Below, in pieces: positions 1-14,924 of a stretch of 64,000 nt of DNA. This DNA comes from Lethocerus indicus. Its lineage: Eukaryota; Arthropoda; Insecta; Hemiptera; Belostomatidae. The notes under the pieces were generated by a model. The model was not told the origin of the DNA and ran no database searches. It saw nothing but the letters and a program-made list of their open reading frames with translations. The stretch covers positions 27,804,816 to 27,868,815 of the forward strand of contig JACDQD010000007.1 of assembly GCA_019843655.1 (NCBI GenBank), in the 5' to 3' direction. Within the stretch, counting starts at the first letter, position 1; each line of letters begins with the position of its first letter. A program made the translations under genes and the position numbers.

Positions 1-3053
<3,053 letters not shown>

Positions 3054-3437
3054 TGAGTTCATTTCCTTCGTAAAAAAAGATGTTTAAAACTGTCGGCCGA
3101 ACGAGCGATCTCCGTCGACTACTGATAACTAGTCGCAAGCGGAAACTTATATAACAATAATTTCTTAGGAATCGATGAAAAAAATATATCGTACTATTTT
3201 ATTGAAGTATTTTACCGTTTTAACACGCCCAAAAAAGAAATGTTAAAAGAAACACGGACCTAATAGTAGGTGGCTGCATCAATAAATGCGTAGGTAAAGG
3301 GATTTTTAAATTTGATATTATAATAATAATTTGGAATTTTTTAAGAAAATGTCTCCTTCAAAAGCGGTATATATAAAAGAAAAATTTGTGATTTGTGAAC
3401 TCGCTTATGTTACTGAGTACGGAATCAAAATTGATAA

Positions 3438-3640
3438 TTTAGAATACCAGTTTTGTGGTCTGCGAGGGTCGGAAGTGGCTAGACCGGTTTCGGCTGTTCG
3501 CCACCTTTACGGTAGCGGCGTTGGTCAGTTTTTCGGGCATCCTCACTGCCCACTGTCACTGTCACGACTACTGAAGACGGCGAGCGGCCGGAACCGGTCT
3601 AGCAGAAGACCAGACCGGGACGAAATCTACCGGATTAATA
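3438..3640. mobile_element. Foldback family C copy (shortened)
   Basis: The left arm has GAATACC, TTTTGTGGTCTGCGAGGG, AGACCGGTTTCGGCTG and CATCCTCACTGCC. The right arm has CTACTGAAGACGGCGAGCGG, ACCGGTCTAGCAGAAGACC and CGAAATCTACCGG. The arms are inverted repeats. Confidence 0.7.
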
Positions 3641-4617
3641 ATATTTTTAAAAAATGTAATTCGCCCCGCGAATTTTCGATCAGGTCCGAAGTGTATTATA
3701 CCTTGAGGAGATCCTCACTTTCCTACTTAAAATCGTGAAGGTCTGAGTAAGAAATTTTCGAAAATCCAATTTCGAAACGTTACCCCAGTTGGACTGTATT
3801 CTAGAGCGATCTTCTAGAGTGTTCTGAGAAAGGTAAAATAATAAATTTGAATAGAAAAATATCAGCGTCCAAGCGACTCTAGGAATAGCGGGAAAGTGAC
3901 CGCGAACTAATACACCGACTGTTCCTAAATTGTGGATCTTTATTGATTTATATTTGGTAGCGAATAATTAGCTGTTTAGGAGGCCGTATATTTATATATA
4001 TAACAGGCCTAGTGAGAATTGGAGAGAGAGAGAGACAAAAGGAGAGAAAGGAGAACGGCTTTTCGAGATTCCATCATTGGCTAAGAATGCGGCTCCGGCG
4101 TTTTTGTTCTTGTGGACGGTGCCTTTGTGAAAATCGCCCGCGGTGTCAATTGCGTTATCGAAAATTACGAGGAGTAAAAAAAAAAAAAATAGAAAAAAAA
4201 ATTAAAAAAGTTTAACGGCGCAAAATGAAGTTATCTTTCTTTCGGTCGTCCTTGCACCCTCCACCCACAATGAACTCCTTCCTGTCCGACCCCGTTAACC
4301 GAACTCTGGAACTCCCGAAAGGAATGATTTTTATTCTGTAGTGAATGTCGATACAAAAAATTATCCTTGGAAAGTCGAGAATATATATATATCTGGATAA
4401 GTCATCGAGTCCGCGAGCCGTCGTCGATTCTGACGATCGGATATCGAACTATTACCAAACTGAACACTCGGACTAATATTCAAAGTCAAATTTCGACGTT
4501 ACTGGAAATTCCTCGTCTTTATGTTGGTCGTAAAGGGGGGGGGGCAACGTTTTCCGTGAAATCGTTGGAACGCTACTAAAAAAATTTCTCGATTACAACA
4601 TTCATTGTACGCTGAAA

Positions 4618-4820
4618 TATTAGTTGTACCCAAAGATAAGATGTATTTTGGTCTTGAGGAGTTCTTCAAGAGGGGAATCGAAAATTTGCCGGAAAAGTGG
4701 CCGGAGAGTTGTCGATAATATCGGTGAATATATAGTAGATTAATAATTAAAGTTTCTTTTTTAGCGAAATAAAACGAATTCCAATGTCAAAATGTTGATT
4801 ACTTTCGGGTGCCCCTAATA
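4618..4820. mobile_element. Family B TIR element, copy 2
   Basis: Flanked by TA at both ends, with the family interior GGTCTTGAGGAGTTCTTCAA and the terminal ATTACTTTCGGGTGCCCCTAA. The left TIR has a short deletion after GTACCCAAA. Confidence 0.75.
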
Positions 4821-5149
4821 TTTCTCTCTCGCGCGCTTGTATCTCAAAATAACTAAAATTCAAAAATATAACAACACACTCGTGCAAAGTTAGGTTAGTA
4901 GCAAAGTATAACTAATATTACAGTTATTTTTTAAAAATATAGCACAATTCTCGGTTGATCGATCGTTGATTATCGAGTGTAGACGAAAATTGTCGAAAAT
5001 AAGGATTAAGGATAATTAAGGATAACAAATTGAGGAAAATTTTTTAATTATCTATTAATAATCTACGCCCTGTAAATAAAACCGCGCAGGTCTAAAATCT
5101 AATATCGACGTTTTTTCGGAGATACGACCTTTTAAAAATTACAAAAATA

Positions 5150-5290
5150 TAGTAGATTTCGGGTGTTTCTGTCTCCTCTTGCCGGTTTCGGCTGCTCGCC
5201 ACCTTCAGTAGCGGTGTTAATCACTTTTGGCACTTCGGACGCCAAACGGACTTTGGATGGAAAATGTTTTTCGGGCACCTCATTAAAGTA
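5150..5290. mobile_element. Foldback family C half-copy
   Basis: Left arm only, from AGATTTCGGGTGTTTCTGTC through TTCAGTAGCGGTGTTAATCA to TTTTTCGGGCACCTCA. Confidence 0.65.
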
Positions 5291-5371
5291 TCATAAACTT
5301 CAAACTTGATCAATTACTCCAAATGTTTTATTTCGCGGTGCGAATTAAATTTTTTTTAAATACTATAAATT

Positions 5372-5600
5372 TGGTAGATTTCCTGCGTGTCTATCTCATT
5401 TCGCCTGTTCGGTCTCTTGCTGGACCGGTTTCGGCCGCTCGCCATCTTCAGTAGCGGTGACAGTGGGGCAGTGAGGATGCCCGAAAAATATCCAAAGTGC
5501 CAAAAGTGACTACTGAAGATGGCGAGCGGCCGAAACCGGCGTTGAGGAGACAGAAATTATACGTTATTCCAAAACCTCGCGGACCACAGAAACAGGTACG
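5372..5600. mobile_element. Foldback family C copy
   Basis: The left arm (TAGATTTCCTGCGTGTCTAT, GACCGGTTTCGGCCGCTCGC, CATCTTCAGTAGCGG) is followed by the complementary right arm (CTACTGAAGATGGCGAGCGG, CCGAAACCGG, GGAGACAGAAA) and the outer end CCTCGCGGACCACAGAAACA. Confidence 0.75.
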
Positions 5601-5936
5601 CTGAAAATAGAGGATCCTTTTCAGGTTTCAAGTCACAAAAGTGTGCTAATGAAATTAACCCGTGAAATTCGATTATACGGACGAAAATAGGACCGTGAAA
5701 AAGGAAATCTTCTCCCTCCGTTCTCTCTCTCTCTCTCTCTCCCACTCTCTACTTCTTTTTGCTTCTCCTTCAGGGTCCTTCATTTGGGCCTCTGCGGCCG
5801 TCGGTTTATAATTCGCGTTTCATTATACCTCTCTGTTCTTGTAATTTTTGTAATCCTGCGCCTGATTTGGTGGTGGCGGGGGATTACATTTTTTGACGCG
5901 GCTTAACGCGGCGTATTTTTCTATCCTTGTGCCCAG

Positions 5937-6145
5937 GACGAAGTTGACGGAGGCCCGCGTCCAGGTGTGGTTCAGCAACAGGAGAGCCCGCCTCAGGAAA
6001 CAGTTGAACAGCCAACAGTTGAACGCCTTCAATTCAATGTCCCTCCAGTCGGCGGCGGCCGCCTTTCCGGCCCACCACCACCACCACCACCACCACCACC
6101 AGTACACTCCGGCCCACGATCCCGCCTCCAACTTCGCCCCACAGG
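5937..6145 (+). CDS. Pax3/7: Pax3/7-class homeobox gene, internal exon B (recognition helix and His run)
   Basis: The exon completes the homeodomain. Spliced to exon A it reads [20 protein letters not shown] followed by RKQ, giving Trp48, Phe49, Ser50 and Asn51. Ser50 is the diagnostic Pax residue, and Leu56 in RRARLRKQ is typical of insect paired/gooseberry proteins (vertebrate Pax3/7 have Trp there). After the homeodomain come a Gln/Asn/Ser-rich stretch, four Ala, then nine consecutive His codons (all CAC, about 6074-6100), then [16 protein letters not shown]. The acceptor is GCCCAG before 5937 and the donor GTGAGT starts at 6146. The exon enters with one base and leaves with one base, joining GT of exon C to form Gly. 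The pure CAC run is a microsatellite inside coding sequence and may vary in length between individuals. The frame and family are certain. The role of the His tract is unknown, although His/Pro runs also occur in Drosophila paired. Confidence 0.95.
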
Positions 6146-6224
6146 GTGAGTACAGACGGTAGAAAAAAATAGGTTAAAATTAGTTGAACGACACCGGAAA
6201 TCTCATAAAATAAACCAGGGAGGA

Positions 6225-6905
6225 GTGTCCACCGTAACAGTTCTTCTGCGTTTAGTGATCGTCGTCCTTGGTTAGAGTTGCGAAACGTCGTAAAAGGACG
6301 ACACCCCAGGAACGGAGGGCGAAAACCCTTCCCGCGTAAAGAAAATTCTTTCTACAGTATTAGGCGATCCAGCCGTATAAAGTAAAATTTCTCACTATAA
6401 TCGACAGTTCATTCCGCCCTTGTGTATTCGGTCATGAGCGAGACAGTGCCGGATTTTATAAATCGGTATGTAGTGATCATCATCTTTGATTCATCCCTAT
6501 GATGTTGAGAGTTGCGAAACGTCGTAAAAGGACGACACCCCAGGAATGGAGGGCGAAAACCCTTCCCGCGTAAAGAAAATTCTTCCTACAGTATTAGGCG
6601 ATCCAGCCGTTCAGTGATAATAAAGTAAAACTTCTCACTATAATCAACAGTTCAGTGGGCGCTAGTATATTCGGTCATGAGCGTGACAATGCCGGATTTT
6701 ATAAATCTGCATGCTAGTGATCATCATCCTTGATATATCCCGATGATGGTGAGAATTGCACCCCCCGGGAATGGAGGGTCCCCTGGAAATAAAGGGCGAA
6801 AACCCTTCCGACGGAATCGAAATTCTTGTAATTCTTCCTGCAGTACTACACGATCCTGCCGTTTAGTGCCAATAAAATAAAACTCTATAATAATCAACTA
6901 TTCCG
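6225..6905 (+). repeat. Tandem repeat, about 240-bp unit, nearly three copies
   Basis: GTTGCGAAACGTCGTAAAAG starts at about 6269 and 6510, with a diverged third unit at about 6752. Each unit has GGAGGGCGAAAACCCTTCC, CAGTATTAGGCGATCCAGCC and TTCGGTCATGAGCG in order. The third unit is shortened and more diverged. Confidence 0.85.
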
Positions 6906-7254
6906 CACTAGTATATTTGGTCTTGGGGCTTTTCGCCATCATCGATTTTGGATATTTTCAAATAGCGTTAGGCCGTTTTAAAAATTTTTAAACTGAATTG
7001 AACGCTCCTGAAAGGGGGCAGTATGTTAATATCAACGGTACGGCCGCCCATCAATAATGTATCGGGGTCTGTTGTTCAGCGCGAATCAATTATAATTAGA
7101 AGTGTCACGTACTTCGTTTCAATAGATTATAAAATATATATGTCAAGGCTGGAACAATTCATTTTACACAGTATCGTCGTCCATAGCGCGCAAGTTCTTC
7201 TTTCAGATTCGATTTTCCAGATTGAAAATACGTTGACGTTTGAGAGTAATCGAA

Positions 7255-7478
7255 AACAGATATAAGTATGTATAGGATACAAGATACAAATAATTTTGAT
7301 TTCTGTAAATACAAATATTATAACGATACAACGGTATAAACAAATTGTGATTACTGCATGTATTCCGGCCTATTGGCCTTACTACATTTATATTCTTCAA
7401 TATTACAATACATTAAACATGAATTTTTTTACAATATTGCCGTGATAGTCGGGAAAATACACAATAAAAACCCGAGGA
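7255..7478 (+). repeat. Dispersed repeat family H, copy 1
   Basis: CCTATTGGCCTTACTACATT, then AATTTTTTTACAATATTG and GTCGGGAAAATACACAATAA, shared with 12025-12150 and, inverted, with 43935-44165. Confidence 0.65.
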
Positions 7479-8274
7479 CTGTATGTATAGGGATGAGTTA
7501 GAGATCGTTCGCATCTAACCGAAAATTCCTTTGAACCGTACTTAATGCACCACGGTATGGTTCAGAACTTTGAAGAATTTATAAAATCTCGGTTCCTAAC
7601 GTTTCGTCCACACTTCAATCCACTGCGTAGCCTCGAAATTTTCCTTGGTCCGGAAACACGTCGTTGGATCCGGAGGGAGAAAAAGCCGTATAGACGAAAA
7701 AAAAAACTATCAAGTTAGATTTTAACGTTGGATAAAGAACGAAAGCAGAAGATTTTGAAAAATCATTCGGCCTCACAGTAGGTAAAACGAAATTACTTGT
7801 ATCTCCTTCCGTTACGTGCAAAGAATATTTTTCGCTCGAATAATCAATCCCCCTTTTCAACGGCCGGTCGCGTAACGTTGCCCCATTTTAAATGACGCCA
7901 TCTTGTCCTCCTGCAAGCCCCGTTGTATTTTACTGGGGCGGAACGAATCAACGCCACCGTGCGTTGAGGGTTGTCTTTGTACCGATTCGAGTTTCACCCC
8001 TCAATCAAGGGTGAGGGATATGGGAACAGGATTGGGCGCCGCAACCCCTCTGTCCGCCATTGTCCCACTACCCTCGTGACCCCCTTTTGTCATGTAGATA
8101 GGACGGAAGCAATTATAGCTAGGTGGAATTTTTCAAAATGCCGTCTTCCCAACCCCCGTGTACAGAATTTACGTCGAAGAATAACGTCCTCGAACTTCTG
8201 TCGCGGAGAATAACTTTCAGGACATACTGTCTTGGAATCCCGCGCATTTTGTCCTTCAGCAGTTGGATCTTCAG

Positions 8275-8440
8275 TTGGAAGAGTGACAAAGTGACAGGGT
8301 GGCAAAGTGGTGACGATGCTACTGAAGACGGCGACAGGCCGAAACCGGTCCAACTAAAGAAACCGGCAAACGAAATAATAATAGATATTATTAGTAGCCC
8401 GTCATATTATTGGACGTGGCGAAAAGCAGAAACCGGTCTA
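8275..8440. mobile_element. Degraded foldback family C fragment
   Basis: Right-arm motifs GCTACTGAAGACGGCGACAG and CCGAAACCGGTC are present. The rest is degenerate. Confidence 0.5.
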
Positions 8441-9231
8441 ATTTTGTTATATTTTCGTTGACGAGAGCACTGCTAGAAGTGGGAAATATTTTCATAAGGA
8501 CTCCATTGGGATAAATGGGGGAATTTATCCCTGAATTTTACCGGATAGTTACAATCCAGAGTTGGAACGTTTTTGCTGAAACTTCACAGACTGCCGAATA
8601 GATATTGCAATTTAATTTATATTAAAATTTATTTAGAGGCGATCAATGGAATGCACAAACGCTGCCGACCGGATCTTGTTGCATACACTGTTGGATTTCA
8701 CCGCCTACCCAAACATACTCCGTATAATGAAGCCGACGTTAATTCAATTTTAATAAAGGCCGGCTTTTTAATCTCGTATTATATTTCGAAAAAATAATAC
8801 TCCGCCCCCCCACACAACAGCCGGGGGAAAAGCAATAATGTCTAATTGAAGCCTCTGCAAAACCGCGATAATTGAACCGATTATGTAAATTACTTCCAAT
8901 TATGTAATTGGTCTTGAAACGACGACAAAATTGAAAAGAGAAGAAGAAGAAAAACTAGAATAAAAAATATCCCCCCCCCCCACCAACCAACAAAACATCG
9001 TTCCGATTGCCCCGTTAACGCATTGTCTCAGCGCTAATGTCCCATTGTAAACACTGTTAATTAGCAGAAGGTAAACTACCTTCGGCGTTTCAAAACGGTT
9101 TATAAGTGCGTTTATAGGCCGGCCGGATTTAATAACAGAAAATGGACGCACGAAGGGAAACAAACCCCCCCCCCCCCTAGCCGGCAATTACCCCCATCGA
9201 GAAACCGGTAATTATTTTCATAAATTACCGC

Positions 9232-9480
9232 GCGGAATTCACGTCCGATTCGGTAATACGTCCGGAAGCGTATATCATTCTGAACTACTTATTGACAGAG
9301 AGTTTCATATTACCGCCAGTTAACAGTCAGCTAAGGGAACAGTAGTTTCCGGTGAAAATGGTAATTGAAGAATAGAGAAGCCGCCGGCGATTGGGGTGAG
9401 CTATAACTGTAAGTTTTTTTAACTTGTGAACGGGGGGAGTAACAGCGTCCCTGAAGGGTTAAATGAGGAAATAAAATATG
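9232..9480 (+). repeat. Dispersed repeat pair I, member 1
   Basis: AATTCACGTCCGATTCGGTA, GTCCGGAAGCG, CATTCTGAACTA and GGAGTAACAGCGTCCCTGAA, in the same order as at 53808-54012. Confidence 0.7.
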
Positions 9481-9504
9481 AAGATTAGTAGATTAAAAAA
9501 GAGA

Positions 9505-9590
9505 AGGTTCGGTCTTTTGCCAACCGGTGTTTCGGCTGCTCGCCATCTTCAGTAGCGGTGTTGGTCACTTTCGACACTTTGGATACCGAA
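9505..9590. mobile_element. Foldback family C left-arm fragment
   Basis: GGTTCGGTCTTTTGCC, GTTTCGGCTGCTCGCCATCT and TCAGTAGCGGTGTTGGTCAC match the family left arm. Confidence 0.6.
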
Positions 9591-9664
9591 GAGAGAACAA
9601 AACTTGGTAAAAAAAATGCCGGCCAACAGAGAGAATGAACTAGCCAAAAAACGTAGATATATAA

Positions 9665-9813
9665 TATTAAGTGTATCCAAAAGTAATCGACAATTTGATA
9701 AGACGTATTTCGGTCTTGAGCAGTTCTCGAAAATTGGCCGGATAGTTTCGTTTTTAGCAAAATAAAATGAATTCCAAAGTCAAAATGTCGATTACTTTTG
9801 GCTAACCCTAATG
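9665..9813. mobile_element. Family B TIR element, copy 3 (internally shortened)
   Basis: Starts ATTAAGTGTATCCAAAAG and ends CTTTTGGCTAACCCTAA. It is about 150 bp instead of about 205 bp because the middle is missing. The right-hand target TA has decayed. Confidence 0.7.
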
Positions 9814-9869
9814 GTAACAATAAATATTAAAGTAGACAAAAAGTAAGTTATTGGTTAGTAAAAAGAATC

Positions 9870-9945
9870 TGTCTCCTCCTGGTTTGGTATTTCGCTAGAC
9901 CGGTTTCGGCCGGTCGCAGACCACAAAACTGGTATTTCGGTACAC
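9870..9945. mobile_element. Foldback family C minimal copy
   Basis: CTGTCTCCTCCTGGTTTGGT and GCTAGACCGGTTTCGGCCGG lie directly next to the outer end GCAGACCACAAAACTGGTAT. The centre has been deleted. Confidence 0.55.
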
Positions 9946-11803
9946 TTTATTATTTTTTTAAATACATACCGGCCCGCAGATCGTTCTGCATTTGTATACA
10001 TCGATATTTGAACTGAAATATTATTGTTTCTTGCACAATTTCGGTATTGTTCTCAACGAGAACATTGTTCACGTTCACTCTCGTAGCATTGTCGATACAG
10101 TCACGTGAAAATGTGTCACGTTCACAGTTTACACTCTGCGATAGTCTCAAGTAGTTCGAAAGCCGGGTTACAAATACTTGTTCTCGACTGAAGAAGCGTC
10201 GAAAATTGCAAAAGAAAACGTGAAAAAGTGAAACGACGGACGAGATATTGCTGGGCGATTCGTCGCGGCGGTGGAAAAATGGCATCCGCGAAAGGTTTCA
10301 CTTTTGAAGCCGCCGGCGTCGTTCGGCGTCGGACAAAAGTTTTTCATGCAAATCGGTACGCCGCCGTACCGCCGGGTACGGTTCAGGGTACACGCCGGTA
10401 CCGCCGGTACCGTTACCGGCTCCGTCGTCGTCCCCCGCCCCTCATCTATTATTATACATCGGACCGAGCGCTGTACATTATACAAAAGAACGAGATCTCG
10501 GCGCGTTGTAATACAACACAAATATCTCTACAATTTAATCAAGCGGGTACAAAGTCCGGATCTCGAATATCAACCCCGATGAACGGATTCGAGAGCTCAG
10601 TTCACAATTTTAAGCCTCTTGAGTACTTTGTCAATAAGATATTCAGGGCCACTTTTAGATCTTCAACGGATCACGACTGTTAATAATCGTTGTACAACTA
10701 CAAAATACAATCGCGGCTTATGTAAGCGGACAGTTCGTTCCGATTTTGAAGTCCCGTTTATACAAGAAATAGCCAGCAAAAACCCTAGAGAATTTAGTAG
10801 TCTGTAATATATTTGTAAAATTGTCCCCATTACATTTTCCAACCGAACTATTCGTTCCTTCAAATCCTCTATCGAAAGTGTCACTAAATATAATTTTAAA
10901 ATAAAAAAATTGGTTCCTACAAGCCGAAATTGGACCGACTTGGGACTGAACGGGCGAGTGATCGTAAAAAATTAAAATTACGAGCAATTAATATCGGTTT
11001 TGAATGAGCTCTTCTCACCTACTGGAGGTGGCGAGCACCAGAAACCCGTCTAGTGCAATTTTTTTTTTTTTTTATTAAATTAAAAACAAATAGGGTCGAT
11101 TCCACGCGTGCTCTATTACAAATTACAAACAACAAAGCTGAAATTTTGTGAACACCAGGGAGAATAATCGAAATCTGGTAAACACCGTACGCTGTGTTGG
11201 TTTTAAAATTTCATTATTTTAACAATTTTTTTTATTGAAAGAAGAACAAATTTAGATATTCAGAGATTATATTTTACAAGAGGCATGATCGAGGAGTTAC
11301 AATCCGTTAGGAGTTATGACACTTTATGCAGCCGCAAAATCCGATATCTTTAAACGCGTTACGCATCACGCATTTCAATCACGGCATTCCCGTTTCCGTA
11401 CGTATCACGCATGCGGCGTTTACGCATACGGCCGACGCGTATCTATCTCCTTTGACCTTTATACGTACTCAAACCCCCCCCCGTTTGTGCCGCATTCCTG
11501 CATATAATGCTCCCGGATAGGGCGCCCCCCTCGTTTCCCGGTATTACCGGCCGGGAAATAGGAAAAAGGAAAATCGGATTTACCGGATAAATAGGGTGGA
11601 TAATATAAGGGATCCTCAAGGATGTAAATTGGTTACCGTAAAATAATGAACGAAATACCGAAATCAATTTCGGGGACACATCCCCAGTCACCAGCTTTGA
11701 ACGAACTAAGTTCGTCCATTCTAAGCGAAGATCTGCCATCCGTAAAATATTTGAAGTAGTAGGACTCTCGTTACAAATAAAAATATCATTATTTTTCAAT
11801 AAA

Positions 11804-12009
11804 TATTAGGTGTACACAAAAGTAATCGACAATTTGATAAGATGTATTTTGGTCTTGAGGAGGAGTTCTTCAAGAGAGGGAAATCGAAAATTTCGGTATA
11901 TATCGGTGAATATATATATATATAGTAGATTGATAATTAAAGTTTTTTTTTAGCAAAATAAAATGAATTCCAAAGTCAAAACGTCGATTACTTTTGGTTA
12001 CCCCTAATA
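11804..12009. mobile_element. Family B TIR element, copy 4
   Basis: TA-flanked with TIRs TTAGGTGTACACAAAAG and TACTTTTGGTTACCCCTAA. The interior has the family's GTCTTGAGGAGGAGTTCTTC. It is directly followed by a family H copy. Confidence 0.75.
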
Positions 12010-12024
12010 TAAATGGAAATGGTT

Positions 12025-12150
12025 AATAGATGCATTCCGGCCTACATTTCTACATTTATATACTTGATTATTAACACAGAGAGGGCTACTTGAATTTTTT
12101 TACAATATTATTATGGTAATTGGGAAAATTTACAATGAAAACCCGAAGAA
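12025..12150 (+). repeat. Dispersed repeat family H, copy 2
   Basis: GCATTCCGGCCTACATTTCT, then AATTTTTTTACAATATTATT and TTGGGAAAATTTACAATGAA. It directly follows a family B element. Confidence 0.6.
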
Positions 12151-13011
12151 ATAAACTACCACTCTATGGGCCCTATGTCACTTTCAGGTCACATTTCAAT
12201 TTATCGAGATTTTACCAAATAATTATCAGCTTTTTTCGTGAGACGGCTCATAAATCTTGATCCTATAACGTTTATAATTGCTGATTTTTCGTTTCCACCA
12301 ATTTTTTTTGTATTTAAAATAAAAATTCGGCCCATCCAGGGTTAAATTTCCGACGGTGAGCTACCGAGAATATAATGGAACTTGTCAATTCCGTTTTGTA
12401 ATCGTTTAAAGAAAAAACTGTTAAACTTTAGTAGGTAGTAGGTTTCGATTTTCAGCCGGCGTAAAAATGAAAAATATCCCCCAATCGAGTTATACCGGAT
12501 CGTCGGTTTCGAATTACCTAGAAACCTAGTTTTAGAATCGCTGGGTTTAGCAACTGGTAAAAATAATATTCGACGTAACGTATCGAATTAATATGTGCAT
12601 ATTGGACATCGTCTAGAGACAACGAAAATTTTACGGCTGATAAAATTTGAAATACCCGGATTTTAAATCTGACGATCTGTTAGCCAGACTGTGTTATAGA
12701 GACATTAAAAATATCGATAAGAACGTTGTATTTTTCTGTTTTTTTTTTCTTTAGAAAATACATTCGGGAAGTTAGTAAAAATTAATCGAAGAAGAGAATT
12801 TTTTTATCCGGCCAGATAAAACCCGAATGGATCCGCCACGGGCTCGTATAACGTTCCTTTAACGATCGAAGATATACAGCGGCCGAGATTCGGTCCTCTC
12901 TCCGCAATCGGCTATTATATACACGGCCGGCGGTCAATTTAAGAAGCGGTCGTACAATAACAATATTAATAAATACCGTAAATTTCGTAAAAACACGATT
13001 TTTCTATAGCC

Positions 13012-13085
13012 TCCAGCCGGTCTGGTCTTTCGCCGTCTTCAGTAGCTGTGTCAGTGGTCGCTTCGGCACGTGCGGTGATGACGCA
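13012..13085. mobile_element. Foldback family C fragment
   Basis: CCGGTCTGGTCTTTCGCCGT and CTTCAGTAGCTGTGTCAGTG, followed by the TCGGCACGTGCGGTGATG segment. Confidence 0.5.
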
Positions 13086-13485
13086 ATAATTCACGACGAT
13101 TAGTGAGATGGTCGAACTCATCGCCAACAGATTTACAAAAAAATTATCCCGTATTGATCAATATATTGGGGAAGATCCTTGGTTAGCAGGATATTGATCC
13201 CCGGGCTATCCCGGGATTTTTTCCCATTTTCGGAAACCATCCCGAGTAATCTCCAGTATTAGGGTTCCCCATTGATCTACCTGGAGCCATCATTGGGGCC
13301 CTCTATATATCGCTAATCCTCTCGGCAATATGACTTATTCGTCCCCATATTGATTGGGAACAATCCTATAGTTTTATCTCTATTGCCTCTTAATGATCTT
13401 GCTGTATAATAGTTGTCCTGTACGAAGCGGACTATAGATCCCAGGGGAGACAGAGTGATCCTGCGGGTATCCACGAAGGCGTTCA

Positions 13486-13673
13486 TATTAGGGGTACCCA
13501 AAAGTAATCGACATTTTGACTTTGGAATTCATTTTATTTATTTTATATTCGCCGATATTATCGACAACTCTCCGGCCACTTTTCCGGCAACTTTTCGATT
13601 CTCCTCCTGAAGAACTCCTCAAGACCGAAATACGTCTTATCAAATTGTCGATTACTTTTGGGTACACCTAATA
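13486..13673. mobile_element. Family B TIR element, copy 5 (opposite orientation)
   Basis: TA-flanked. It starts TTAGGGGTACCCAAAAG and ends TTTTGGGTACACCTAA, with the interior reverse-complemented relative to copies 2-4. Confidence 0.75.
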
Positions 13674-13866
13674 TCAAAACCACCCGGAAGGAGCTAGCAC
13701 AAATTATGATTATGAAAGGAAATTTTATACTCAGTGTTTTTCAATAGGAAACTCACAGTCTCCACTTCCCAATGTTTTGAATACGACTGTAAAAGGGTTC
13801 AAATTTTTTTTTTGGTGGGGAATTGATTTTGCTCAATTTGAGCCAAAACATTTAAACGCTGATAAT

Positions 13867-14144
13867 AATACCGTAGATTTCGTGTATTTCTGTCTCCTCT
13901 CGCCGGTTCGGTCTTTTTCTAGACCGGTTTCGGCGAACGCCACCTTCATTAGCGCATGTTAGTCACTCCGGCTATTTCTGTGACGAGTGACAGCAGTTTC
14001 TGGCTCAGTGCGGTGAGGATGCCCAAAAAACATCCAAAGTGACTGACACACGGCGCTACTGAAGATGGCGAGCGGCCGAAACCGGTTCAGCGAAAGACCG
14101 GACCGGCGAGAGAGGAGACGGAAACACGCGAAATCTACGTTATT
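13867..14144. mobile_element. Foldback family C copy with both arms
   Basis: It begins ATACCGTAGATTTCGTGTAT and ends ACACGCGAAATCTACGTTAT. The arms carry TCTAGACCGGTTTCGG against CCGAAACCGGTTCAGC, and ATTAGCGC against GCGCTACTGAAGATGGCGAG. This is a long imperfect palindrome of about 278 bp. Confidence 0.8.
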
Positions 14145-14599
14145 AAAATTTATTAGCGATTACGGGGAATTAAGTTATTTCCGCGCAACTTTTTGAGAGG
14201 CGCATGTTTTCTCTTGAAATGTGGCGCGAGACATCGAATCAAAATATAGTAAAATTACTAAGATATATAAAAGAGAAGTTTTGAATTTCAAAGCTGAGCT
14301 CGGTCCAGTTTGAAGATCTAACGAGTGAGAAAATCGGAGGTGATACTTCTCTCATTTTGTAACAGATTTAGTAATAACAATTAGAAATTTTCAACCCACG
14401 GATTTATTCATTTTTTTTATTGGAACAACGGCAAAACATTCAAACAGGATTGAGTCTCACGGTACAAGTAGTAGTGAAGGTGAAGACGTTAGAAAGACTA
14501 AATCTAGACCGAAACTATAGCGGCCAACCACCGATGAGTAGCCAAAGGTAGCCAACATCAAGCAAAGGGCTAAAGTAGTAATAATGCAATCTGTTTCAG

Positions 14600-14819
14600 G
14601 TCAGAGCGGAGGTTGGGTTCAGCAGGGGGCGTACGGCGGGTACCCGAGTGCGGCCTCGTACTGCGGTGGCTCCGGGACCGGGGGCGGCGTCGGGGGCGGC
14701 GTCGGGGGCGGTGAAACCTCCTACCAGACGGCGGCATCCCAGTGCACACCCCAGCCCTGGCCACACAGGCCCCAGCACCCGACACCCAAGCCGGCAGATC
14801 CATGGCCGGACACCTACAG
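14600..14819 (+). CDS. Pax3/7: Pax3/7-class homeobox gene, internal exon C (Gly/Pro/Gln-rich transactivation region)
   Basis: The exon opens after acceptor CTGTTTCAG and closes at donor GTAAAT (14820). In frame with exon B it reads GQSGGWVQQGAYGGYPSAA, SYCGG, then a Gly/Val minisatellite (GGGVGGGVGGG from a repeated 12-base GGCGTC-containing unit), then ETSYQTAASQCTPQPWPHRP and a Pro-rich end finishing PADPWPDTY. Composition and position suit the poorly conserved C-terminal activation region of Pax3/7 proteins. No known domain is visible. It enters with two bases and leaves with two (AG), completed to Ser by the T that opens exon D. Support comes from the unbroken frame, phase agreement on both sides, good splice sites and strongly G+C-rich third positions compared with the AT-rich intron. 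The opposite strand also has open frames here, but these lack splice continuity and are read as shadows. Confidence 0.88.
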
Positions 14820-14924
14820 GTAAATATACCGTCTTGACCATTTCAATAGTATAAGTACCCCCAGTGCTAATTTGGACTGTTGAGACCTCTTCTGAGAAGG
14901 ACATCAGAACTAAAACCGACACGT

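Larger units (their letters stand above)
6146..14599 (+). other. 8.5 kb intron
   Basis: It contains a tandem repeat (6225-6905), family H copies (7255-7478, 12025-12150), family B copies (9665-9813, 11804-12009, 13486-13673), family C pieces (8275-8440, 9505-9590, 9870-9945, 13012-13085, 13867-14144), one member of repeat pair I (9232-9480), and a GGTAC-rich tract (10359-10425). The remaining stretches (for example 7480-8270, 8450-9230, 10460-11800, 12150-13010, 14145-14590) show nothing I can name. Confidence 0.8.
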
